This document shows positions 42,701-51,300 of a stretch of 56,446 nucleotides of DNA, in pieces (position 1 is the stretch's first letter; every line of letters begins with the position of its first letter). Source of the stretch: a bacterium (GTDB lineage: Bacteria > Zhuqueibacterota > Zhuqueibacteria > Zhuqueibacterales > Zhuqueibacteraceae); the NCBI GenBank assembly GCA_022072515.1, contig JAJVHT010000047.1, positions 4,884 to 61,329 of the forward strand, given 5' to 3'. The notes beneath the pieces were generated by a model that worked only from the letters and a program-made list of their open reading frames with translations, was not told the DNA's origin and made no database searches. The position numbers were made by a program, and so were the translations under genes.

Positions 42701-44646
42701 TCAGCATTTCACTCGGCGGGGGCTTGCTCAACGAACAAAAGATCGCGACGGTGATTAGCGATGCGTTTGGCGAAGCGAAGGTGAGCTGGCGTCTCGGCCC
42801 CGAAGCCGGGTTGAATGTATTGCGGGCGGAAACGCCGGGCTTGGCCAATTCGCCGATTGATTTTGAAGCGCAAGCAAATCCGGATCGCGCCACGGCGTTG
42901 CGGTCGGCCGGCAGCAATCCGGTTTACGGCCAGGTCAATGGTTTGTCCGAGCCGCTGACGGTGCAGACGGTCGATCCGCTCGGCAACGGCGTGCAAGGCG
43001 TCGGTGTGATTTTCGAGTTGATTGACGGCGCCGGCTCGTTGACCGAAGGGTACACCGTTACCGGTGACGGCGGTTATGCGGCCGTGCGCGTGCGTTTGGG
43101 TCCGAAGAGTGGTTGGACGAAAGTGCGGGCGTCGTCGGAAGGCCTGGGCAACTCGCCGCTCATTTTCATGGTGTATGCCGAGGCGCAAAATGCGGTGAAA
43201 ATCGTTTCCGTCACCCGTACGAACAATCAAACCGGCACCAAAGGCAAATTGCTGAATTTCCCGCTGCAAGTTTTGGTGCAGGATAATGGAAACAATCCGG
43301 TGTCGGGTGTGCAAGTGCAATTCGTCGTGACCGCCGGTGGCGGCAGTTTCAACGGCAACGGATTTTTCTCTGCGACTTCCGATACCAACGGCATCGCCGC
43401 GGCGCCGTGGACGCTGGGCGAGCAAGCGGGCCCGAACACGGCAAAAGCGAACAAGGCCGGCCTCATCGGTTCGCCAGTGACGTTCAACGCCACGGCAGTC
43501 GATAATAATCTGCCGATCATCGATGACGTGCCGGATGTGGTAGCCGTTGAGAACGAGATTATTCGTTTCACCATTGGTGCCAACGACGAGGATGGCGATG
43601 CCATTACGTATCAAGGCCGCAATCTGCCCACCGGCTCCTCGTTCGATGTGTTGAAACGTGAGTTCGTTTGGGACACCGATTTGAACAGCGCCGGCACGTT
43701 CGAGCCGAGCTTCATTGCGCGCGACAGCAAAGGCGGCACCGATGAAGAAATCGTTACCATCCATGTGGCCAATCGTAACCGGCCGCCGGTGATGAATCGC
43801 GCCACGCCGGCGCTCCGGCCGTTTGCGATTGCGGATACGGTCATCAGAAATCCGGGCGCAGGCGGTTCGTTTACCATGCGGGTGTACGCGGCAGATCCCG
43901 ACGGTGACGTCCTGAGTTATCGCTGGTATCGCGACGGCGTTTTTACCAATGCGTTTACGAACGAATACCTTTACACCTATAGCGCCGTGAACCAAACCAC
44001 ATTCGCCGGCGTCAGTGTGATCATCTTTGACAAGCAGGACACGACGTTTGTGACCTGGCGGATCAAAGTGCCGGTGGAACTGTCGAGCTTCAGCGCCACG
44101 ATCGTCGAGAGCCAGCGCGTGCTGCTGAATTGGAAAACCGCCAGCGAGCAGAACAATGTCGGGTTCAACGTTCTGCGCAGCCGCACCGAAGCGGGCAAAT
44201 ATGAAAAGATCAACGACAAGCTGATTCCCCCGCGCCACGACGGTGAGTATGAATTTGCCGATGCCAGCGTCGATGCCGGCGGCAAATATTTTTACAAGCT
44301 CGAAAGTATTGATCGCGACGGCCAGGTGCAGTTGCATGGCCCGATTCAAATCACCATCGCGTTGCCGCAAAGCTTCGCGCTGGAACAGAATTATCCCAAC
44401 CCGTTTAATCCGAGCACCAACCTCCGCTTTGAATTGCCGAAGGCGGCGATCGTGACCTTGTCGATCTACAACAGCCTCGGCCAGGAAGTGCGGCGCTTGA
44501 TCAACGGCCAAACGCCGGCGGGTTATCACACCATCGTGTGGAACGGCAAGGATCAACAAGGCCGGGTTTTACCCTCAGGTCTTTATCATTACCGCCTCCA
44601 GGCTGGTGATTATGTCGCGACGAAAAAGATGATTCTGGCCAAGTGA
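36733..44646 (+). CDS. Giant secreted Ig-repeat protein with nested carbohydrate-binding modules and T9SS sorting domain
   Basis: 2637 residues. After a signal peptide (VLGAYLSILLITATASAQ) come a LamG/concanavalin-like domain, an FN3 domain, a second LamG-like domain, then 13 invasin-like (Big_1-type) Ig units of the form 'SGNNQ-G--L--PL-VKV-D--GNGV-N--V-F'. A CBM6/35-like module (RIEAEHGKFSG to DKIILTTNPN, residues about 647-795) is inserted in unit 1. A CBM4/9-like module (AGFENINNGTTLPAGW to FFIDDLKI, about 1003-1141) is inserted in unit 3. Two cadherin-like segments and a type A sorting domain (LEQNYPNPFNPSTNLRFELP ... KKMILAK) end the protein. It is probably a long stalk-like surface adhesin. 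GTG 36733 has GGAG 8 bases upstream; ATG 36688 is an alternative. No catalytic domain seen. Confidence 0.88.
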   Translation: MRITSVTTHTVREQVGLPFEKSISALLRWLARGFVLGAYLSILLITATASAQNRLGKDNGSASPAATQTFEDSFDGGSTTLNTTNWGAHPAYKIKVKTVGTKKEGQLYNNATGLANDHWDGFLAAPKTITNPNIVKIVYGDNSDETGRAFTGVVMLMSKPDTTATGYLIFHYADGNGERVRLWKISKGKIPEENGEIDSQPTSLSVQPLDTLAVEFTTDEFGHHFTVTVNGKEDATVTDPDKFRDINANPTYYGGIMINGNTNNGIDYFYAARTKDTAPPNAVTTLAVSGATASSITLKWKAPGDDDNQGTAATYDLRYSLAPINDGNFAGATKATTVPKPAVAGTLQSATVSGLNGGTTYYFALKATDKAGNTSELSNVVSSGTVTVNTVTDDFNRAGPGLGTRWKADANMKIVKNAMQNTATSGSFRIAVFDAVKNPTEVAMKWGPNTTPTGHQFSGILVMANGAGNGLTSNGYFIQYAEADSTTRLWHVVNGEIESSGALDEGQAFVKRPPAASTIRVEISSDATGHKFQVYINNQQDRLLVDKNKLEALTGPLYAGVMLDSQLGEENAIDEFSASVPVGQPKKLEVFDGNNQFGSVEEQLPNPLAVLVSDSLGNPVPNVPISFEVGASSDAVVNSPPILDGNIRIEAEHGKFSGPLEARSDPNAAGGKYAVYPAGFFDDANDTLYVDIAEAGTYYMWIRSLKNGDKANWDVVVDGAPPILYDVFHGGIVDGWNWELLSDRGTGSASEPEINPVTFNWNAGKHTIIFKVRYEELGLDKIILTTNPNFIPTGKEELGFTSDKDGVARAVITLGIKAGNFTAQAKYGSLAPATFNFIATGGKAAKIEKISGDGQTGPAGQQLGQAFVVAIRDANNNLVGNYPVDWVVTDGNGKLSLYRSITDLNGKAQTFLTLGNQSPTNKVEARVPLNVTLPSFTATTISGVAASASVAGGNNQSATVRTALTNPLLVKVADGNGNGVANYPIEFTVTRGGGSTTALNRVNNAGFENINNGTTLPAGWTLEGTPTTAEVQASTETPKAGSRSLKVSATRSGVGVSQSINYLANTTYTLSFYAKVTSGTARVTWQMAPDQVIDMTPASTKSSWQFFTIYANSPTAGARLLSFKTNGSTATFFIDDLKILPNTGGNGQASIVWTMGDTAGTQQGQARVLNGAGANLTGSPLNFSATAKAGAAARVLKKSGDNQAGAANQALPLPFVAKVTDATAINGVANVSVKFEVIAGGGKFPGATPAAVTVVTNASGEAAATLTLGPTSGVMNKVKVTATGVAKPDTFVALAAVPNKITKVSGPTAGSAGRKLATPLVVKVVDSASKPIPGFPVLFTVKTGNGTINNKTSDNILTDTNGQAKAYPVLGTIAGGQNRFEATVAQLSGQVITYTVTAARLKTLSYVSGNNQPAGVVSTALPQPLKVKVLDSLQAGIKEQNVIFTVTAGNGKVNGVSTPVTVKTDTAGVASIVWTLGPTPGTNNNKVQASTNPALTGSPILFQASAIAGAPKNLVKFTPDSISSVVGSTLPLTAKVTDIGGNPKADVDVTFTIKSGGGKVNNAATVTVKSLANGQATVTLLLGTTAGAYINVIEVKALVNNVHLAGSPLTYRISGTSSKAQKLLLSSGNKQEGPAGELLPKPLRVKVEDKDRNGVANHPVTFKVTRGEGNLGANKAELTVNTDGTGFAQTNWYLGPSTKPDSQVVEASSNDGVNKLQGVPVKFIAYGTPGLPNAETSFVQAVPGTLPADGSTRCQVTVFVRDRFGNPIANVPVTIDVTGDGVKVNQPATPTNKDGEAQGSFTATRAETKTVTARVISAPPTTISRGATVKVTPLDAKSLVQGGGNGQIGNINTALTTPLGAKVADANGNGVPNYEVKFKVERGDGKLVDPLTSQFWDSVKVRTDNDGFAKVQYICGPAVGENQIRVSAGSLFNSPLLYLASVRNSSPAKIEMIEGSNNQQGIVGEFLRNPAGVRVVDSNNRPIFGAAVKFSISLGGGLLNEQKIATVISDAFGEAKVSWRLGPEAGLNVLRAETPGLANSPIDFEAQANPDRATALRSAGSNPVYGQVNGLSEPLTVQTVDPLGNGVQGVGVIFELIDGAGSLTEGYTVTGDGGYAAVRVRLGPKSGWTKVRASSEGLGNSPLIFMVYAEAQNAVKIVSVTRTNNQTGTKGKLLNFPLQVLVQDNGNNPVSGVQVQFVVTAGGGSFNGNGFFSATSDTNGIAAAPWTLGEQAGPNTAKANKAGLIGSPVTFNATAVDNNLPIIDDVPDVVAVENEIIRFTIGANDEDGDAITYQGRNLPTGSSFDVLKREFVWDTDLNSAGTFEPSFIARDSKGGTDEEIVTIHVANRNRPPVMNRATPALRPFAIADTVIRNPGAGGSFTMRVYAADPDGDVLSYRWYRDGVFTNAFTNEYLYTYSAVNQTTFAGVSVIIFDKQDTTFVTWRIKVPVELSSFSATIVESQRVLLNWKTASEQNNVGFNVLRSRTEAGKYEKINDKLIPPRHDGEYEFADASVDAGGKYFYKLESIDRDGQVQLHGPIQITIALPQSFALEQNYPNPFNPSTNLRFELPKAAIVTLSIYNSLGQEVRRLINGQTPAGYHTIVWNGKDQQGRVLPSGLYHYRLQAGDYVATKKMILAK

Positions 44647-44650
44647 ACAA

Positions 44651-44702
44651 CAGTGTTCAGTAAGCCGTGACCAGACAACTGAATACGGCTTACTGAACAC
44701 TG
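44651..44702. terminator. 18-bp perfect hairpin after the first giant gene
   Basis: CAGTGTTCAGTAAGCCGT (44651-44668) is the exact reverse complement of 44685-44702, with a 16-nt loop. It lies 4 bp after the stop. There is no T-run, so it may stabilise the mRNA end or be a palindromic repeat rather than a classical terminator. Confidence 0.5.
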
Positions 44703-45308
44703 CAATAAAGGCGCCGAAAGGATTCGGAATTCGGTGAACGGCTGAAAGGGATGCATAGGAGCGAGAGAGCCGCGTGAAAAAGTGCAGTTCGATTTGGGCA
44801 TAACGATTTTTGAATTTTTAATCAGCCTGTTGCCCACGCCGAACTTCCCAGTCTTCGCGAGCTTCTCTTCTATCTGCATCCCTTCTTTTTTGGCTACACC
44901 CGCCTCAATAGTTTGTCTGTTCCTGGTGCCGCTATGGCGCCGGCGCTAAAAAAGTATTGAAAATTTTAAATTGTAAATTAAAATTTTTGAAGTTTTGCAA
45001 CAGACAAATCTCTTCCCAGGGACACCTCACGTTTTGGTTTTTCTGTCCAGAGTTGGAACATTGTTTGTCCGCGAACATGGACACGTTGCCAGGAACGCGG
45101 CGCCGTGGCGTGGCGTTTCGAGTAACTCTTTATTTGTTATAAAAAATTAGCCGCCCTGCAAGTTTCGTCCGGGCGGCATATCCTTTGCTTAAATGACGGT
45201 ATTCGTAGGGAGAGCTGTTATTTAAACGTAATTATTCACCGTCCGGACGGTTGTTTCGTGTTGTCACGTCCCAGCGACGTGATGCTTTCGGATTGGAGAG
45301 AAGACCAC
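44703..45308. other. 600-bp leader region with hairpins, no gene
   Basis: No credible gene. An AT-rich patch at about 44955-44990 resembles the one before tRNA-Sec. Three hairpins precede the next giant gene: GCCGCCC/GGGCGGC (45150-45156 with 45171-45177), the 14-bp palindrome ACCGTCCGGACGGT (45238-45251), and TCACGTC/GACGTGA (45264-45270 with 45276-45282), just before the ribosome-binding site. A -10-like TATAAA lies near 45139. Confidence 0.45.
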
Positions 45309-48300
45309 ATGAACTGCATCGCTATGAAAACTCCAATGAGAAACCATTCTCTGCGTCATCAGCTTGCGCGATTTGCGCCGGGCTTTTTGCTTTTCGCCTT
45401 TTGTCTTTTGCCTCACCGCGCTGCGTTGGCCCAACCCAAGATCATGCCGCTCGGCAACTCGATTACGGCGGGCACCGGCTCGTCGCACGGCGGCGGCTAT
45501 CGCCTGCGCTTGTATGAATTGATGGTTGCCGATGAAAGCGTCGGCCCCTTTGATTTTGTCGGGCAATACAGCAGCGGGTTCGGGTTGGATGACAAAAATC
45601 ACGAAGGCCATCCGGGTTTTACCGCAAATCAACTGGCCATTGAAAATTACCTGCGCGACAATCCAGCCGACATCATTCTGCTAGAAATCGGCACCAATGA
45701 TATTGCCAGCGGCCACACCGCGGAGCAAACCGCGACCGATATCGCCACCGTGGTGGATCGCATTCACGCGGAAGCGCCGGACGCTGTCATTCTGCTCGGC
45801 ACCCTGCTTCCGCAAATTGACGTCTCCAAAGACATCGACGTCGACCGCACCAACTTGCTGTTGCCTGAAGTTATCAGCAGCCGGCTCTCCAGTGATTTCA
45901 AAATTTATCTGGTCGATCACAACAAACGTTTTAAAGCCAACGGCGATGGCTGGCAGGACGCTTACATGGCGGACGACCTGCATCCGAGCGACCGTGGCTA
46001 TGAGCTGATGGCCGAAGAATGGTTCAGCGCCCTTAAACGTATTTTGAAGCCGACCCAGAAAGAATTTCGCGACGGCTTCAATCGCGCCAGCATTGGCGAA
46101 GATTGGACGACGCAATCGGCATTCCGCATTCAAAGCGATCAGCTCGTCAACACCAGCACGAACGACAAGTGGGGAAACTTTTTTGCCATCTGCAATGTCG
46201 TGCTCGATCCCAACATCGTGGAGATGCAGTATGGTTTTCTCTCGGACAATCAGGGTCGGGCGTTTACCGGACTGGCGCTCAAACTGACCGACAATAATAT
46301 CAACGCCAGCGGCTATCTGTTGCATCATTATTATGACAAACTCCGGCTATGGGCCGTCAGCAACGGGGTGCCGACCCAAATCATCGAGGAAGTCACCGGC
46401 TTTGCGGAAACGGAGATCGGCGATGTCTTGCGCGTCGAAATGAAAACCGATGCAACCGGCCATCATTTCAACGTGTTTCGCAACGGCAACCCGTTGGCAA
46501 CTCTTGACGATCCGCAGAAGCGTTTTAATGGGCCGTACTGCGGCATCATGATCAACGGCAATACCAACAACGGCATCGATGAATTTTACTGCCTCGATGA
46601 CCGCGATCTTTCGTCGCCCTCACGCGTTTCCGATTTCACCGTGACCGCGACGACGTATTCGACCATGACGCTGGAATGGACGGCGCCCGGCGATGATGCA
46701 ACGCGCGGCACCGCGACGAGCTACGATATTCGTTACTCCTTCAATAAAATTTTGAATGACGATGATTTCGCCGCCGCCAAACCGATTCCGGAAAAAATCA
46801 ACCCGAGTGAGGGTGGCGCGCTGGAACGGCTCACCGTGGGCGGTCTGGAAAGCGGCAAAACCTATCATTTCGCCATCAAAGCCACGGATGATCAAGGCAA
46901 TGTTTCGCCGCTTTCCAATGATGCTTCCGGGTCCACCGCCGGTTTATTGGTCTGCAATGATAATTTTGGCCGGCCCGATGGCAGCCTCGGCGAAAGCTGG
47001 GGCGGCGATCTCACCAATTTGCAAATTCGCAGCGGCAACGTGCAGAACGTCGCGGCGGGCGATATTTGGAGTCCGGCGGTTTTTAAGGATTGCAAAAACG
47101 CGGTCGAGGTGACGATCAAATTCGGCATCAAGGCCACCAATTTTGGCATCAACTTCGCCGGCGTTTTTGTGATGGTTGATGGCCCGACGGCGACGCCGAA
47201 CGGCTACATGATTCAACACTACAGCGCCGACACTCCGGCCGATTTTTCCGACGATGAAACCCGCCTATGGCTGGTGCAAAATGGCCGCGTCAGCAAAGTG
47301 ATCGACAGCGGCCATCCGCAAAGCAATCTCGCTCCCAAAGCCGGCTCCAAATTGACAGTGCGCATTATCAAAGAAAACGGCGTGCGTTATTTCTATGTTT
47401 ATATCGATGATGTTTTTGACCGCGTGCTGAGCGACCCGGATCAACGTTATAGTGGTTTGTATGCGGGCTTCGTGCAAGAGAGCCGGCTCGGCGAGCAAAA
47501 TGCAATTGACGAAATCACTTTTGGCGCGGCGCCCACCGGCCCCAAAACGATGACCAAAGTGTTGTCGACCGACAATCAGATCGCGCCGATTCAGCAGCCG
47601 CTGCCGTTGCCGTTGAAAGTGACGGTGCTCGACAGTTTTGACAATGCGCTTTCCGGCGCGGCGGTGAAATTTTCGGTGGTCTCCGGCGCGGCGAAGATTA
47701 CGCCGCCGCCGTCGAGCGATGGCAGTTTGCGTATCGAAGCGGAAGACGGCGAGATGAGCGGGCCGCTGGAGACGCGGAATGACGGCGACGCGGGGGCGGG
47801 CAAATATATCGTGTATCCGAGCAGCCAAACGGCTGACGCCACGGTGACTTTTAACTTCGAAATCAAAAAGCCCGGCACGTATTACGTGTGGACGCGAAAT
47901 ATTTGGAACGGCAATCAGGGCGCCAGTTGGGATGTACGCTCCGACAACAACAGCTTTTTTATCTATGACATTTTTTACGGCGGCAAGAGCAGCGTGTGGG
48001 CGTGGGATCGCGTCAAAGAACGCGGCGTTGGCGGCTCCGCCGATCAACCGCTCAACGATCCCAAGACCTTCGATTTTAACCTCGGCCAGCACAAACTCGT
48101 TTTTCGCGTGCGCTTCGCGGAGCTGCGGCTCGATAAAATTTTGCTGACCACTGATCCGACTTATGTGCCGGTCGGCAAAGAGGACAAAGGTTTTCTCACC
48201 GATGCCAACGGCGTCGCCAGCGCTATCGTGACGATGGGTAATGTCTCCGGATCTACGACGATTCAAGCGGCGTTGGCAAATCTGCCGCCGGTGACATTTA

Positions 48301-51300
48301 CCGCGATTGCCACCGGCGGACCTGCCGCAAAAATTTCTTTCAAAAGCGGCAATGGACAATCGGGCGCCGCCGGGCAGTCGCTGCAGCCTTTCCAAGCGCT
48401 GGCGCTTGATGCGAACAACAACCCCGTGGCGGGACAGCAAGTCATCTGGGTCGTCACGAATGGCAATGGCACGCTCAGCCAGTATAAAAGCATCACCGGT
48501 ATTGACGGCATCGCTTCAACGATTTTGAAATTGGGCAACAGCGCGCCGACCAACACCGTTGAGGCGCGTACGAATCTGGCGGGATCGCCCATCGTTTTTA
48601 ATGCGACGACAACTTCGGGGGTGGCCACAAATGCGGCGTTGGTTTCCGCGCCCGCGAGCGGTTTGGTGCACACCACATTAGCGGCGCCACTCATCGCCAA
48701 AGTGGCCACCGGCAATGGTTTGCCCGTGCCGAATTTCCCGGTGGATTTCCGCGTGACGCGCGGCGGCGGCAGCTTGACGCCGAATTTCGGTCTGAGTAAC
48801 GGCGATTTTGAAACATTGAGTCCGGGGACGAGCACGCCGTTAAATTGGACTTTGGAAAACAGCCCTTCGCCCGCGGAAGTGGCGCTCTCCACTTCGGCGC
48901 CGCGCGGCGGCACCAAAAGTTTGCAAATCAACGCAAATCGCGACGGCGTCGGCGTGTCGCAGTCGGTGAATTATCCGGCGATTGGCGGTTACACGCTGAG
49001 CTTTTATGCGAAAGTGATCAGCGGCGCCGCGCAAGTGATTTGGCGCACGAACGATGTAGCCGGCGCGCAAGTTGAAAAGGTGATTGATCTCACCCCGCTT
49101 TCCACCGGCAGCAATTGGACATTTTATACGTTGACGGCGGATAACGGCGCGGCCACGGCGCGCAGCTTGTTTTTCAAAACGTCGGGAACGAGCGGCAATT
49201 TCTTTATCGATGAGGTGAAGATTTCACGCAACACCGATGTGAACGGTCAGATTGCCATCAACTTCACCCTCGGCGATACGGCGATGGCGCAAAAAGTTCA
49301 GGCCGAAGCCAAAGCCGGCAACACCAATTTGGCCGGCTCGCCGGTGACATTTTCCGTGCAAGCAAATCCCGCCGCCGCGAAGAATCAGAAGATCGACAGC
49401 GGCAATAACCAAAGCGGTTCGGCCGCGCAATTGTTGGCGGCGCCGTTCGTGGTGAAAGTCGTCGATCAATATGGCAACGGGATTTCCGGCGTCACGCTGA
49501 CATTTAACGTGACCAAAGGCAATGGCCGCATCAACGGCACTTTGCTCAAAGCGACGCAGCAAACGAATGGGGCCGGCACAGCGCAAGTGACATACAAACT
49601 TGGGCCAGTTTCCGGCGATACGAACAAAGTGCAAGTGACGTCCACCGGTTTAAATGCGGTGACGTTTGTTTCGTTCGCGGCGATTCCGAATAAAGTGACC
49701 AAAGCCGGTGCGCCCACGGCCGGTTCAGCGAATAAAAAATTGAACCAAGCCTTGTCGGTGAAAGTGGCGGATGCGAGTGGCAAAGTGATTGCCGGCTATC
49801 CGGTGACCTTCATCATCAAACAGGGCGGCGGCAAATTAAACAAGGATAGCACGCGCATTTCGATACCCTCGGACGCCAGCGGCGTGGCGAGTGTTTTTCT
49901 GACGCTCGGCCCCAATCCCGGCGTGGTGAATCGCGTCGAAGCGTATGTCCTGTTCAACGGGCAGAAGCTGCCCAATCCGGTGTTGAGTTTTGCGGTCAAA
50001 GCAGCGCCGCTGAAAAATTTCGCCGTGAGCGATGGCGCCAATCAAGCCGGGCCGGTGTGTGAGCCACTGGCGCAGCCGCTCAAAGTGAAAATTTCAGATT
50101 CACTCAATGTCGGCGTGGCCGGACAATTCGTGACCTTCTTGGTAAAAACGGGCGGCGGCAAATTGAACACCAATCTCGACTCCGTCAAAGTGGCGACCGA
50201 CACGGCGGGCGTGGCGCAAAGCAAGCTTACGCTCGGCCCGAAACCCGGCACCAATCAAGTGATCGCGCGCAGCGCGGCGAAATTGGCCAGCTCGCCTCTC
50301 ACGTTTACGGCGACGGGCCGCCTCGGCGCCGCGGCAACGATGAAAAAAGTTTCCGGCGACAGCCTCTTTAGTTTGATCAACACGGTTTTGGCAAAGCCGC
50401 AAGTGGTTTCGATCACGGACAAATGCGGCAACCTCATTGCCGGCGCGGAAGTGAAATTCAAAATCAAAGCCGGCGGCGGCAAGGTGAATGATAAAGATTC
50501 GGTGACGGTGACGACGGGCAGCGACGGCAAGGTACAAGTGACGTGGAAGCTCGGCAACGTTTCCGGCGTGTTCAACAACAAGCTCGAGGCGCGCGCCTTC
50601 AACGGCACTGCCGAGATCACGAATTCGCCGATTCTCTTTTCTGCCAGCGCCACACCGAATGCGGCGCGTTCGATTAAACCGGCGAGCGCGACGACGTTCA
50701 CCGGCCAGGCGGGAACGACGCTGGCGACGCCGCTAATGGTTAAAGTGAGCGACGGCGCCGGCGGCACCGGCAACGGTGTGCCGAATCAACCGGTGCGTTT
50801 CTTGGTGACCAAGGGCGGCGGCTCGTTCAGCAATGGCAGCGGTGAAATTATCGTAAACACAGATCAGTTTGGCCTCGCCAAAGCGTTGTGGACGGTTGGT
50901 GGTGCGATTGGCACAAACAGCCAGGAAGTGAAAACCTTTTCAACCAATGCCGGCGCGAATTTGGAAGGCGTGCCGGTGATTTTCACGGCGACCGTGACAG
51001 CCGGGGCACCGAGCGCCGAAGGCTCGGAGATCAAAGCCACCGGCCCGATTCCGGCAGATGGCACGACGAAATCGCAAGTCACGGTTTATGTGCGTGACAA
51101 ATTTGGCAATCCGCTGCAGGGCAAAGCCGTGACGTTGGTGGTTTCGCCGGCCGGCAGTTATTTCATCGACCAGCCGACGAGTCTCACGAATGCGCAGGGC
51201 GTGGCCACGGGCACATTTGCGTCCTTGAATTCCGGCAGCAAAACGGTGACGGCCAAAGTTTTGGATGCGACCACCGTCGAATTGACAAAAGGCGCGACGG

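Noticed and set aside
42709..44559. 616-codon open frame on the minus strand inside the first giant gene
   Set aside because: It is antisense to a strongly supported protein; its composition (Arg/His/Val-rich, no domain pattern) is what a GC-rich shadow frame gives.
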